This document shows positions 1 through 8,217 of a stretch of DNA of 64,000 nt, in pieces. Below the pieces are notes generated by a model. The model worked only from the letters and a program-made list of their open reading frames with translations. It made no database searches and had not been told where the DNA came from. A program made the position numbers and the translations under genes. Position 1 is the first letter of the stretch, and every line of letters starts with the position of its first letter. This DNA comes from Candidatus Pseudoruminococcus merdavium (GTDB lineage: Bacteria; Bacillota; Clostridia; Oscillospirales; Ruminococcaceae), in assembly GCA_904419745.1 (NCBI GenBank), contig CAJFSS010000004.1:62001-126000 (forward strand). Direction: 5' to 3'.

Positions 1-93
1 TTGGCCGATGGAGAAGTGATCGAACAGGCGTCCCAGATTGCAAATACGGCCAAGGAACTACTCACACGTATTTTATGCCATTTGAAACCGTAG
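1..93 (+). CDS. C-terminal fragment of an upstream gene (possibly a purine nucleoside/MTA phosphorylase)
   Basis: An open frame enters from the left edge and stops with TAG at 91-93, giving the last 30 residues of a protein. The tail is a charged amphipathic helix (EQASQIANTAKELLTRI) like the C-terminal helix of PNP/MTA phosphorylases. The next gene, 31 bases on, deaminates methylthioadenosine, so a nucleoside phosphorylase partner would fit. That identity is inference from context; too little sequence is present to prove it. Confidence 0.45.
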   Translation: MADGEVIEQASQIANTAKELLTRILCHLKP

Positions 94-124
94 TTGTCAA
101 ACAAGATGAGAGGAGGAACTGCTG

Positions 125-1366
125 TTGTTATTTTCCGATATCACGATTTTAGATGAACAGTTTTGCATGAAAAAACACCAATATGTCCTGACGGAAGGGG
201 CATTGATTAAAAGCATTTCCCAGGTTCCCCCACAGGATTACACAGGGGAAGTCTATTCCGGAAAAAACAAGCTCCTGGTGACCGGTCTATATAATCTCCA
301 TACCCACGCGGCAATGACTCTGTTGCGTGGGTATGGAGAGGGGCTTCCACTCCAGAGATGGCTGACAGAACGGGTTTTCCCTTTTGAAGACCACATGACG
401 GATGAGGATGCCTATTGGGGAGCCCTGCTGGGGTTTTCAGAAATGCTCCGTTGCGGAACCGTTTCGGCAAGTGATATGTACCTGTTTCCAGACGGTGTAG
501 CCCGGGCGGCGGTGGACAGCGGGATTAAGCTCAATCTTGCGGCGCCGGGCGGACGTAAACGTATTCTGGCTTACCATGGAGCAGCGGATGGACGTCTTCG
601 GTGCGATGCAAACCTGCACAGTGAATATACGACAACCGAGGAAGAAGCCAGGGAGGAAGTTGAGCTTGCGAAAGAGTACCATTTGGGATATCAGGTGCAT
701 CTTTCGGAGACAAAGTTGGAACATGAAGAGTGCAAAGTAAGACACCAAGGGATGACCCCGGCGCAGTATCTTGCCTCCTTAGGGGTATTTGATGTACCGG
801 TTACCGCGGCGCATTGTGTTTGGCTGGATCAAGAGGATATCCGCTTGTTTGCAGAACGTGGAGCAACGATTGTCCACTGCCCGCAGAGCAACTTGAAACT
901 TGGCAGTGGGATAGCCCCGATTGCCCGGTATCTGGAAGCAGGGATTTCGGTCGGGATTGGGACCGACGGTACTTCGAGCAACAACAACCTGGATTTACTT
1001 GAGGAAATGCAGGATGCAAGCTTACTGATGAAAGGGAGTACTGGGGACCCTGCACTGGGGACGGCAGCGGAAATCCTGCATATGGCCACGGCTGCGGGCG
1101 CAAAAGCCCAGCAGCGTGAACACTGTGGATGCCTGAAAGCGGGTAATCGGGCGGATTTGATGGTTGTGGATATGGATACTCCGGCCTTTACCCCGTTTTT
1201 AGACGCAGGAAATTCCCTGTTGTATGCTGCAAATTCCCGAGACGTCGTATTAACAATGGTTGATGGGAAAGTCGTCTTCCGGGACGGTGTGTTTCTTACC
1301 GTGGATATGCAGCGTGTTCTTTGGGAATGCCGGCAGCGGTTTGCAAGGATTACCGCAGGGCTTTGA
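125..1366 (+). CDS. mtaD: 5-methylthioadenosine/S-adenosylhomocysteine deaminase-like amidohydrolase
   Basis: Cytosolic amidohydrolase expected to deaminate MTA or SAH to the inosyl forms in methionine/SAM by-product salvage. The 413 residues show the TIM-barrel metal site: HTH at 59-61 in NLHTHAAMTLLRGYGEGLP, His192 in VHLSE, His230 in TAAHCVWL, the CPQSNLKLGSG loop and Asp281 in GTDGTSSNNNLDL. These match the MtaD/TrzN-type deaminase signature. The TTG start at 125 lies behind GAGGAGG (111-117). The middle is a little shorter than in typical 430-residue members, but all metal ligands remain. Guanine deaminase or another nucleoside deaminase is the main alternative. Confidence 0.85.
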   Translation: MLFSDITILDEQFCMKKHQYVLTEGALIKSISQVPPQDYTGEVYSGKNKLLVTGLYNLHTHAAMTLLRGYGEGLPLQRWLTERVFPFEDHMTDEDAYWGALLGFSEMLRCGTVSASDMYLFPDGVARAAVDSGIKLNLAAPGGRKRILAYHGAADGRLRCDANLHSEYTTTEEEAREEVELAKEYHLGYQVHLSETKLEHEECKVRHQGMTPAQYLASLGVFDVPVTAAHCVWLDQEDIRLFAERGATIVHCPQSNLKLGSGIAPIARYLEAGISVGIGTDGTSSNNNLDLLEEMQDASLLMKGSTGDPALGTAAEILHMATAAGAKAQQREHCGCLKAGNRADLMVVDMDTPAFTPFLDAGNSLLYAANSRDVVLTMVDGKVVFRDGVFLTVDMQRVLWECRQRFARITAGL

Positions 1367-1510
1367 ACCTCTGCGCATAATTTGTCCCATGTTCTGAATA
1401 AAAATAGTGCTGGTACCCGATTCTGTTAATAAGTCGGATTTCTGTCGAAAAGACGAGATCAATCAATGGACTCCGGCAGGATACCGGAAAGAAAAGGCGG
1501 TGCGGCACAT

Positions 1511-3262
1511 ATGCGGCAAGACAGGGGTAAGAAAAAACAGAGTTTTTTGCATGGCGCAATGATTTTGGCAGCGGCAACTGTGGTGGTCAAACTGATAGGC
1601 GCCTTTTTCAAAATCCCTCTTTCTATCCTGATTGGTGGGGAGGGAATGGGATACTTTACAACGGCTTATGGACTGTATAACCCGATTGTAGCGCTTGCAG
1701 TGGCGGGACTTCCCGTGGCCGTTTCCAAGGTAGTGGCTGCAAATGCCGCAGCTAGAAGATATCGGGATGTCCGCCGCATTTTTTTCCTGTCCAAACTTTT
1801 TTTGGCGGCGGCCGGCCTTGTGGGAGTCGGGATTATGCTGCTGGGAAGCGGTCTGTTTGTGGATCTTTCCGGCAATCCTGGAGCTTGGTGGTCTGTCATC
1901 GCCATTTCCCCCGCCCTTTTCTTTAGCTGCTTGATGGCGGCTTATCGAGGCTATTATGAGGGGCTTCGTAATATGTACCCTACGGGAGCTTCCCAGGTTA
2001 TTGAGGCCGTAGTGAAGCTTGTGCTCGGGCTGGGGCTAAGTTATGCGGCAATCCTGTATGGGAAGGACAGCTATCGGAATACAGGCAGAGTGTTTGGAAT
2101 GTATGTTGCCGGGGAAACCGAAGCAAACCTGTTGATCGTACAGCTTGCAGCAGCTGCTGCTGTTACAGGCGTCATGCTCAGCACCTGTTTTGGGATGTTG
2201 TTTTTGATGGTGCGCCATAAGTTCATTGGCGATGGTATCACAAAAGAGGAACTTCATCATGCCCCACCCCCGCAGAGAAGAGGGGTTTTGCTCAGAGAAC
2301 TAATTTCCATTGCAGTTCCCGTGTGCCTAGGTTCGCTCGTGACAAATCTGACTTCCATTGTTGACCTGTTTTCTGTGATGAACCGTCTTGGCACGGCAAT
2401 TGCAGCCGCTCCCAAAGAAATCCTGTCCATGTATGAGGGGATGCTCCCTTCCAATTTAGATCTGGAGGGATTGCCGAACTATCTCTGGGGATGCTATCAG
2501 GGTCTTGCGGTGACCATTTTCAATGTGGTTCCTTCGGTAACCGTGACATTTGGTATTAGTGCCCTTCCGGCAGTTACAACGGCCTGGACACGCCGGAATA
2601 GACGGGAAACGCAGAGAAATATTGAATCTGTGCTCCGGATTACGGCCCTGGTAGCATTTCCGGCAGGACTTGGTCTTACGGCACTGTCGGGCCCGATTTT
2701 GAACCTGCTTTTTGGGGCTCGCCCGCAGGAGGTACTGGTTGCAGCTCCCCTGTTGAGGACAATGGGGATTGCAGTAATTTTTGTGGCAATTGCTTCCCCG
2801 GTTTACAGTATCCTTCAGGCGATAGGACGCGCCGATCTGCCAGTCAAATTTATGCTGGTCGGAGCAGGAATCAAACTTGCAGTCAATTTTTTTCTGGTCG
2901 CCGTCCCACAGGTAAATATTCAGGGGGCTCCGGTTGGTACAACTGGGTGTTATGCGTTTATTGTGGTGGCAAGCCTGATTAGTCTGAAGCGGCTGACAAA
3001 GATCGCCCTCCAGGTAGGAAACGTGTTTGTCAAACCTTTTTTGTGTGGGGGGATGTGTGCGCTTGCGGCCTGGGCAAGTTATGGATTGCTTGCGAGGATT
3101 GCGGGAGCAAGGCTTTCAACGGTCATCGCTGTGGCTTTAGGAGGGGGAATCTATCTGATTGCCCTGCTTGCTACCAAAACTTTGCAAAAAGATGATATTC
3201 TGATGCTTCCAAAAGGAGAAAAAATCGCAAAAGCCCTTGAAAAACGCGGGTTTATCGGTTAA
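1511..3262 (+). CDS. Polysaccharide/lipid flippase of the MOP superfamily (YabM/SpoVB type)
   Basis: Integral membrane protein of about 14 helices in the PST/MurJ/SpoVB branch of the MOP exporters, which flip lipid-linked cell wall or envelope precursors. The N-terminus has the family signature: basic tail, then AAATVVVKLIGAFFKIPL, then GEGMGYF and a GLPVAVSKVVA segment. Gene order with mazG and rqcP downstream matches the Bacillus yabM-yabN-yabO block, which favours a YabM-like protein over a dedicated sporulation SpoVB. ATG at 1511 is preferred over ATG at 1466 because AAGGCGG lies about 10 bases before it and the first 15 residues of the longer form are not family-like. The exact lipid substrate is unknown. 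Confidence 0.85.
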   Translation: MRQDRGKKKQSFLHGAMILAAATVVVKLIGAFFKIPLSILIGGEGMGYFTTAYGLYNPIVALAVAGLPVAVSKVVAANAAARRYRDVRRIFFLSKLFLAAAGLVGVGIMLLGSGLFVDLSGNPGAWWSVIAISPALFFSCLMAAYRGYYEGLRNMYPTGASQVIEAVVKLVLGLGLSYAAILYGKDSYRNTGRVFGMYVAGETEANLLIVQLAAAAAVTGVMLSTCFGMLFLMVRHKFIGDGITKEELHHAPPPQRRGVLLRELISIAVPVCLGSLVTNLTSIVDLFSVMNRLGTAIAAAPKEILSMYEGMLPSNLDLEGLPNYLWGCYQGLAVTIFNVVPSVTVTFGISALPAVTTAWTRRNRRETQRNIESVLRITALVAFPAGLGLTALSGPILNLLFGARPQEVLVAAPLLRTMGIAVIFVAIASPVYSILQAIGRADLPVKFMLVGAGIKLAVNFFLVAVPQVNIQGAPVGTTGCYAFIVVASLISLKRLTKIALQVGNVFVKPFLCGGMCALAAWASYGLLARIAGARLSTVIAVALGGGIYLIALLATKTLQKDDILMLPKGEKIAKALEKRGFIG

Positions 3263-3302
3263 AATAAGAGTAATTTCGCGATCGCCGTGAGGAGGAAGGG
3301 CT

Positions 3303-4106
3303 GTGGCAGTCGACTTTGAAAAGAAAGAACATTATCATATTCAGGATTTGTTGGAGATTGTGAAAGTCCTCCGTTCGGAGAATGGCTGTCCCTGGGATAG
3401 GGAACAGACGCATGAAAGCGTACGCCAGAACTTTATCGAAGAGGTCTATGAGGTCTGTGAGGCCATTGATAAATCCGATGACGAATTGATGAAAGAGGAA
3501 CTCGGGGATGTGCTGTTCCAGGTGGTTTTCCATTCACAGATGTGTGAAGAAGAAGGAAAATTTACCTTTGACGATGTGGCGGACGGTATTTGCAAAAAGA
3601 TGATTGTACGCCATCCGCATATATTTTCCGATGTGGTGGCCAATACTAGTGAGGACGTTCTGAAAAATTGGGATGCCATTAAGCAAAAGCAAAAGGGACA
3701 GAGCGCGGCGGATACGCTTGTCAGCGTGCCTTCTACTCTGCCGGCTCTGATGCGCAGCCAGAAAATCAGCCAGCGCGCCGCCCGTGCAAAATTTGGTTAT
3801 ACGGATAGCCTGCAGGCACTGTCTGATTTGGAAAGCGAGATTGCAGAATTAAAAGCTGCCATTCAGCAAGGAAACCCTGCAGATATTGAGGAAGAACTGG
3901 GGGACGTCCTGTTCTCCGCAGTCAATGTTACCCGGCACTGTAAAGTTGATGCGGAATATGCCCTGACGCTCAGCTGCGAAAAGTTTATCCGCCGGTTTAC
4001 AAAAATGCAGGAAATTGTGCAGGAAAAGGGCGAGGAAATTGCCCAGTTGCCGATGGAAACCCTGAACGCCTACTGGAAACAGGTAAAAGCGGAAGAAAAC
4101 AAATAG
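3303..4106 (+). CDS. mazG: Nucleoside triphosphate pyrophosphohydrolase MazG
   Basis: Cytosolic house-cleaning enzyme that hydrolyses (d)NTPs to NMP and pyrophosphate. The 267 residues contain two MazG modules. The first has the CPWDREQTHESVRQNFIEE motif and EELGDVLFQVVFHSQ; the second, near residue 200, repeats EEELGDVLFSAVN. The conserved Glu/Asp residues that bind Mg2+ are present in both. The GTG start at 3303 follows AGGAGGAAGG. It sits 40 bases after the flippase stop and is probably co-transcribed with it. Confidence 0.95.
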   Translation: MAVDFEKKEHYHIQDLLEIVKVLRSENGCPWDREQTHESVRQNFIEEVYEVCEAIDKSDDELMKEELGDVLFQVVFHSQMCEEEGKFTFDDVADGICKKMIVRHPHIFSDVVANTSEDVLKNWDAIKQKQKGQSAADTLVSVPSTLPALMRSQKISQRAARAKFGYTDSLQALSDLESEIAELKAAIQQGNPADIEEELGDVLFSAVNVTRHCKVDAEYALTLSCEKFIRRFTKMQEIVQEKGEEIAQLPMETLNAYWKQVKAEENK

Positions 4107-4188
4107 CTATAAAGCGCGAAAGACGGAAAATTCCTCTTATAACGCGTTATTTATAAATATAAGTGTAAAATAATGGAGGTTTCAAACC

Positions 4189-4461
4189 ATGACCAAAACA
4201 GATCTGATCAATGCAGTTGCAGAAAAAGCAGAACTCACCAAAAAAGATGCTGATAAAGCAGTCGCAGCAGTGATTGATTCCATTACAGAAACCCTTGCAA
4301 AAGGCGAGAAGGTTCAGCTTGTTGGTTTCGGTACTTTTGAAATCAGAGAGCGTGCAGAAAGAACTGGAAGAAATCCGAGAACCAAAGAGGCAATGACAAT
4401 TCCGGCATCTAAGGCTCCAGTATTTAAGGCTGGCAAAGCGTTCAAGGACGCTGTGAAATAA
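4189..4461 (+). CDS. hup: HU-family DNA-binding protein
   Basis: Ninety-residue nucleoid-associated histone-like protein with the full HU/IHF signature: N-terminal helix pair [45 protein letters not shown] beta-arm and a C-terminal AGKAFKDAV helix. The beta-arm carries the intercalating region (RNPRT; Pro present). RBS TGGAGG lies 10 bases upstream of ATG. It is placed between mazG and rqcP and ends in its own terminator, so it may be expressed as a single abundant transcript. Confidence 0.96.
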   Translation: MTKTDLINAVAEKAELTKKDADKAVAAVIDSITETLAKGEKVQLVGFGTFEIRERAERTGRNPRTKEAMTIPASKAPVFKAGKAFKDAVK

Positions 4462-4478
4462 AAAGCGGACATTTTTTT

Positions 4479-4510
4479 GGGCAGAGAGGTTTTCTCTGCC
4501 CTCTTCTTTT
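4479..4510 (+). terminator. Rho-independent terminator after hup
   Basis: A 9-bp stem GGGCAGAGA/TCTCTGCCC with a 5-base loop is followed by TCTTCTTTT. Confidence 0.85.
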
Positions 4511-4561
4511 CTCTGAAAACTATTATCAGGAATAGAGGCTATTGTGATAAGGAGAACTATT

Positions 4562-4804
4562 ATGAGATTGGATAAATACTTAAAAATCACCCGTTTGATT
4601 AAACGCCGTACAATTGCAAATGAGGCGTGCGATGCGGGGCGCATCAGTGTCAATGGAAAGGTTGCCCGCGCATCTTATGATGTTAAAATTGGGGATATCA
4701 TTGAAATCAATTTGGGACAGCGGCCGCTCAAGGTAAAAGTACTCAATGTATCTGAGTATGCTACCAAGGAAACCGCCTCCTCCCAATATGAAGTGATATC
4801 CTAA
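4562..4804 (+). CDS. rqcP: RqcP, S4-domain protein of ribosome-associated quality control (YabO type)
   Basis: Eighty-residue S4 RNA-binding protein closely resembling Bacillus YabO/RqcP: MRLDKYLKITRLIKRRT at the N-terminus, GRISVNGKVA, and KIGDIIEINLGQRPLKV. RqcP stabilises peptidyl-tRNA on 50S subunits during RqcH-driven Ala tailing of stalled nascent chains. ATG at 4562 has AAGGAG 7 bases upstream; an upstream ATG at 4544 has no such site. The neighbourhood (YabM-like, MazG, then RqcP) is the same as in Bacillus, with hup inserted. An E. coli Hsp15-like assignment is less likely because of size and context. Confidence 0.92.
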   Translation: MRLDKYLKITRLIKRRTIANEACDAGRISVNGKVARASYDVKIGDIIEINLGQRPLKVKVLNVSEYATKETASSQYEVIS

Positions 4805-4906
4805 AGCCCTGTGAATGGAAAGTATATGTAGGATTCTTCGTCCTAATTTACCTTGTAAAAGAAAAAACCATGGGATTACCATAACTGTCAACTGACTGAC
4901 CGGTAA

Positions 4907-4945
4907 AAAGTGCTCCGGTATCCGAAAAGGATATCGGAGCACTTT
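4907..4945. terminator. Strong hairpin after rqcP, possible terminator
   Basis: AAAGTGCTCCG(G/T)TATCC pairs with GGATA(T)CGGAGCACTTT around a GAAAA loop. There is no U-run on the plus side; the minus side has a short TTTTTACC. It most likely ends the rqcP transcript. Confidence 0.55.
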
Positions 4946-5016
4946 GGCTTCTGAAAAGAATTTTCGGTTTGCACGGTTATTCTTCCATGATAGAGTAGTA
5001 CAGAGGAGGAATCTAC

Positions 5017-5100
5017 ATGAAGTGCGAACAACAGTCTCCCCCATATCTTTTTCCCGAATATTTGGGAAAGGATAGAAAATATGATTTTTTGGAAAATTGA
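5017..5100 (+). CDS. Possible 27-residue peptide or leader overlapping the DUF1062 start
   Basis: ATG at 5017 is preceded by GAGGAGGAATCTAC, the best ribosome binding site in this interval, and encodes MKCEQQSPPYLFPEYLGKDR followed by seven more residues. It overlaps the start of the DUF1062 gene by 20 bases in a different frame, so it could couple translation to it. No homology is recognised. It may equally be chance. Confidence 0.3.
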   Translation: MKCEQQSPPYLFPEYLGKDRKYDFLEN

Positions 5101-5629
5101 GTATCAACAACCACCCGCTGTTATCAGATTCTGTAAACGGTGTAAAACAAAAACTGCCTATGTCAGTTCAGGACAGTTTCGCATCAATGCCAATGGAAAG
5201 GTACTGGATATCTGGTTGATTTATTGCTGCCGGGAATGCGGGCAAATCTGGAAACTGGAAGTGAAGTCCCGAGTATCCCTCAACAGCATACCCAAAGCAT
5301 TGCTGAAACAATATATGGAGAACGATATCCGGCTGTCATTTTGTTGTGCAATGGATGTTGATTTGCTTGCACGGGCCGGGGTTGAAATAGGGAAAACTCA
5401 GTTTGAGGTTGTTGGGGAAGCCCTTGACTTCTCCAAGGAACATAAAATTACAATTACCAGTCAGTTTCCAGCCCCCGTCAGAGTCTCTTCTGTTTTGAGG
5501 AAAAAGTTGGGCTGGTCGTCAAAGGAATTCCAACAGGCGGTACGGGAAGGGCGTTTGATCGCCCAGGATGGCAGGAATTTAAGAACATGTAAAGTGGATA
5601 AAGAATTGGTCGTCTTATATCGTCCCTAA
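5081..5629 (+). CDS. DUF1062 domain protein
   Basis: A 182-residue cytosolic protein of the DUF1062 family, function unknown. A zinc-ribbon-like N-terminus shows FCKRCKTKTAY and YCCRECGQIWKLE (two CxxC pairs at about 18-21 and 50-53). The family core FRINANGKVLDIWLIY lies between them. The C-terminal SSVLRKKLGWSSKEFQQAVR looks like a small helical nucleic-acid-binding-like segment. ATG at 5081 has AAAGGA 9 bases upstream. It follows the rqcP region with a hairpin between and ends at its own hairpin. Confidence 0.8.
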   Translation: MIFWKIEYQQPPAVIRFCKRCKTKTAYVSSGQFRINANGKVLDIWLIYCCRECGQIWKLEVKSRVSLNSIPKALLKQYMENDIRLSFCCAMDVDLLARAGVEIGKTQFEVVGEALDFSKEHKITITSQFPAPVRVSSVLRKKLGWSSKEFQQAVREGRLIAQDGRNLRTCKVDKELVVLYRP

Positions 5630-5644
5630 TTGGGTTTTGCAAGA

Positions 5645-5682
5645 GGAAAGAGGCTCCTGCTTTGTAAGCGGAGCCTCTTTCC
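5645..5682 (+). terminator. Hairpin terminator after DUF1062 gene
   Basis: A perfect 12-bp stem GGAAAGAGGCTC/GAGCCTCTTTCC. No U-run follows directly, so its efficiency is uncertain. Confidence 0.55.
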
Positions 5683-5876
5683 AGGTTGCACTCCAACTGT
5701 AGGATTCTGTCTCAAAATGAAGTTTACTAGGATGAGCGGGATCCTAATGGAACAATCCGTGTAGTCATCATAGGAGAACGGGCTTGGAGCGCTGACAAAA
5801 TCAGCAGGATACAAAAAATTTGAGAGTAAAAAAATTAAAAATTTGTCTTGGGAATAAGATTTTACTCTCTGAGGGC
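5683..5876. other. Non-coding stretch before tRNA-Arg
   Basis: No supported gene is seen. A long-loop inverted repeat lies at about 5822-5873 (AGAGTAAAA paired with TTTTACTCT) and a small GCTGA/TCAGC hairpin lies near 5790. Both could be remnants or leader structures; neither matches a known element. Confidence 0.4.
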
Positions 5877-5905
5877 TTGACGAAACCACTTAGAATGAAT
5901 ATGAT
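5877..5905 (+). promoter_or_regulatory. Sigma-A promoter of tRNA-Arg
   Basis: TTGACG, a 17-base spacer, then TATGAT, placing transcription start about 20 bases before the mature tRNA. Confidence 0.75.
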
Positions 5906-5932
5906 AGAAAAAGACCGTTTTATTGAATACTT

Positions 5933-6009
5933 GCGCCTGTAACTCAGCTGGATAGAGTGCTTCCCTCCTAAGGAAGAAGCCGGGGGTTCAAATCCCTTCA
6001 GGCGCGCCA
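5933..6009 (+). tRNA. tRNA-Arg (anticodon CCU)
   Basis: Full cloverleaf. Acceptor GCGCCTG pairs with CAGGCGC; D-arm AACTCAGCTGGATAGAG; anticodon stem CTTCC/GGAAG with loop CTCCTAA gives anticodon CCT; T-arm GGGGTTCAAATCCC-like; discriminator G; encoded CCA at 6007-6009. It reads AGG codons. Confidence 0.95.
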
Positions 6010-6035
6010 GCGGCAGGTTGCCGTTCCCAAGATAC

Positions 6036-6067
6036 GCACCTCACATTTGTGGGGTGCCTTTTATTTT
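6036..6067 (+). terminator. Terminator of tRNA-Arg
   Basis: GCACCTCACA pairs with TGTGGGGTGC (one G-T pair) and is followed by CTTTTATTTT. Confidence 0.85.
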
Positions 6068-6375
6068 CCGCCGCGTTATAACCTGGTATCTTTTTTGTCT
6101 CGCAAACCAATCAGGCTGAACCTGTACGTACATTGCGCTCTAGGTCCGGCCTTTTCTTTTATCTCATCCTCGTGTTTCAAGCGGACATTTTTTGTGGCAT
6201 AAACCCAGTCGGGAATCTCGACGTGCAAGTATGCGTCTGGGGTTTTTGTTTTATGTACGGTTTTACGGGGTATCCATTTTGTCAACGCATCCAACGTCGC
6301 CGCAAGCTCCATATCGCTTGTGGAGATTTTATCGCAATTGAACCCCGGCATAGCGGAGGGGTCAATTACAGTAAT
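6068..6375. other. Stretch with no convincing gene downstream of tRNA-Arg
   Basis: About 300 bases with no recognised gene. A minus-strand open frame of 104 codons (6390-6076) starts inside the neighbouring terminator hairpin and has no ribosome binding site. Its product contains a hydrophilic stretch (VEIPDWVYATKNVRLKHEDE) that looks protein-like but matches no family I know. A decayed gene or the scar of an element once integrated at the tRNA is possible. Confidence 0.35.
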
Positions 6376-6418
6376 AAAAAAGTTCCCCAACCGAAAAAAT
6401 CAGTTGAGGAACTTTTTT
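6376..6418 (-). terminator. Terminator of the MATE gene
   Basis: AAAAAAGTTCC/GGAACTTTTTT with an inner CAAC/GTTG pairing gives U-runs on both strands. It lies 11 bases after the stop of the minus-strand MATE gene. Confidence 0.85.
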
Positions 6419-6428
6419 ACATAAGATA

Positions 6429-7868
6429 TTATTTTTTCTCAGAAACAGGTACGGGCTCGGATTCCTCAGAAAGTTCCTGTTCAGTTTCTTCTTTTTTGAA
6501 ACTTTTACTCTGTGGAATTACAGAAACCCATTTGGTACGAAGAATCAAAATCGTTGTGACAACGGCCGCCATACAGTTCGAAAACAAGTTTCCCCAGAAT
6601 ACGGAATAGACGCCCAGAAAGCTTTCCGTACACAGGATAAATAAATACCGGAACAGCCAGATACGGAGAATCCCCGCGATCAATGGGATTTTTGTCCGGC
6701 CCAGTCCAATAAATGCGCCCTGTTGTACCATACAGATACCAAACCCAATCACGGCATACACATAAATACTCAACGCCTTATTGGCCATTTCCATAACCTG
6801 TGGATCCTTGGTGAAAAATACTGTAATGTACGGTGCCAATGGTACCATAATAGCAATCATGATCACAGCGGTAACAATACTGAGAATGGTTGCCGTAGTA
6901 CAGGATTTTTTTGCTTTTTGGCTAAATCCGGCGCCTATGTTCATGCTCACCATGGTAGTAACAGCGGAGCCAAAGGCAGAAGGCAAGTTGAAACAGATCT
7001 GGCTGATACTGTTTGCAATACTCTGTCCGGTCAAAGCGACAGCACCGTATTCCCGTACTTCAAAGTTTATCAGCAAAAATCCCAAGCTGAGCATGACAGA
7101 GTTGAGCATTGACGGGACACCCAGGCGAATCAACTCTTTCAGAATTCCAAAATCAAAGCGAAATCCTTTCAAAGTTAACTGATCGTCCCCTTTATGTACA
7201 AAAAGGACATAGAACATCCAGCAGGCGACCAGGAAAGTTGCGCAGAAAGATGCGAGTACGCAACCAAAAACCTCCAATCGCAACCAGACAATAAAAATCA
7301 AGCTAAAGATGATTTTTAATACCAGCATGATTGCCATTGGGGTAAAGGTGGATTCCGGTTTTCCGGTAGCATTTTTAATGGCATTAAATATCGCGATCAA
7401 AAACTGGAATGGGAGGACCACCGCATATAATGCGATATATTTGGTGACATTATCGGTTAGAGTTGCATCCACGCTATTTCCAAGCGGAATGGATAAAATT
7501 GCAAGGATCGGCGCTAAGCACAGGCCAATACAAAACCCAAGGACAAAAATCTGTGTTGAAAGGTGACGGGCTCCTTTAAAGTCCCCCCGCCCGTTCATCT
7601 GTCCAATCATTGCCATCGTTGCAACGCCAAGTCCTTGGGAAAGTGCGACCATCAGGTTAATAACTGGCTGACAATACGCAACGGCGCCGGCGACATAGGT
7701 TCCCGCGACATTGTTAATAAAAAAGGAATCGCTAAGCGGCATGAGGCACTGTACCAAGCTGAGCATCAGGGTTGGCACGGACAAAAACAGCAACGTTTTC
7801 AGAGTGTTGCCGTTTAAAATCATATTACGGCGGTACTCGGTACTTTGGTTTAGAAAATTCAGCTTCAT
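6429..7868 (-). CDS. MATE-family multidrug/sodium antiporter
   Basis: A 479-residue inner-membrane exporter with about 12 helices in two six-helix bundles, ejecting cationic drugs or metabolites in exchange for Na+ or H+. Family features are the N-terminal LFLSVPTLMLSLVQCLMPLSDSFF segment, the PVINLMVALSQGLGVATMAMIGQ motif and the mirrored second-half PSAFGSAVTTMVSMNIGAG. The C-terminal 25 residues are Glu-rich and cytosolic. ATG at 7868 has GGAG 11 bases upstream. It is monocistronic between a leader hairpin and a terminator. Substrate cannot be told from sequence. Confidence 0.92.
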   Translation of the reverse strand: MKLNFLNQSTEYRRNMILNGNTLKTLLFLSVPTLMLSLVQCLMPLSDSFFINNVAGTYVAGAVAYCQPVINLMVALSQGLGVATMAMIGQMNGRGDFKGARHLSTQIFVLGFCIGLCLAPILAILSIPLGNSVDATLTDNVTKYIALYAVVLPFQFLIAIFNAIKNATGKPESTFTPMAIMLVLKIIFSLIFIVWLRLEVFGCVLASFCATFLVACWMFYVLFVHKGDDQLTLKGFRFDFGILKELIRLGVPSMLNSVMLSLGFLLINFEVREYGAVALTGQSIANSISQICFNLPSAFGSAVTTMVSMNIGAGFSQKAKKSCTTATILSIVTAVIMIAIMVPLAPYITVFFTKDPQVMEMANKALSIYVYAVIGFGICMVQQGAFIGLGRTKIPLIAGILRIWLFRYLFILCTESFLGVYSVFWGNLFSNCMAAVVTTILILRTKWVSVIPQSKSFKKEETEQELSEESEPVPVSEKK

Positions 7869-7905
7869 TTTACATAAACTCCAGCTTTCTCAAAAAATTT
7901 GGACA

Positions 7906-7940
7906 AAATTTGAGAGCGCTCTTTTGGCGCTCTCAAATTT
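7906..7940 (-). promoter_or_regulatory. Perfect 14-bp inverted repeat in the MATE gene leader
   Basis: AAATTTGAGAGCGC and GCGCTCTCAAATTT flank a 7-base loop, 38 bases before the MATE start codon. On the minus strand a T-rich stretch (AAATTTTTT) follows 6 bases later, so it could act as an attenuator; it could also be a repressor operator. Confidence 0.6.
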
Positions 7941-8190
7941 ATCACTTTTCACTGATAATAATGTAACACGGAAGTGGTCCTCTTGCAAGTATTCCGCAGG
8001 AAAAATCATCCGCTGGTTTTCTCCAATTCTGTAATAATATTCAAAAATGCCTTTCTATTTCTATTTAAAATACTATTATCCATTGTCAATTACCACAACC
8101 AAGGAGGATTATTTTCTATCAAAACAAAAACACCTGTTTTACCTACAAAAGAGAAAACATTTTTAAGCTTTACTTTGGTTTAAGAAGCTT
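7941..8190. other. Divergent intergenic region between MATE and dehydrogenase genes
   Basis: No gene is seen. It must hold both promoters. A TATAAT at 8192-8197 sits just upstream of the dehydrogenase but has no good -35. AAGGAGG near 8101-8107 precedes no ATG, GTG or TTG at a usable distance. Confidence 0.4.
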
Positions 8191-8217
8191 TTATAATGAA
8201 AAAAAGGAGGAATATTC

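Noticed and set aside
6076..6390. 104-codon minus-strand gene
   Set aside because: It starts within a terminator hairpin, lacks a ribosome binding site and resembles nothing I recognise; kept only as an unexplained stretch.
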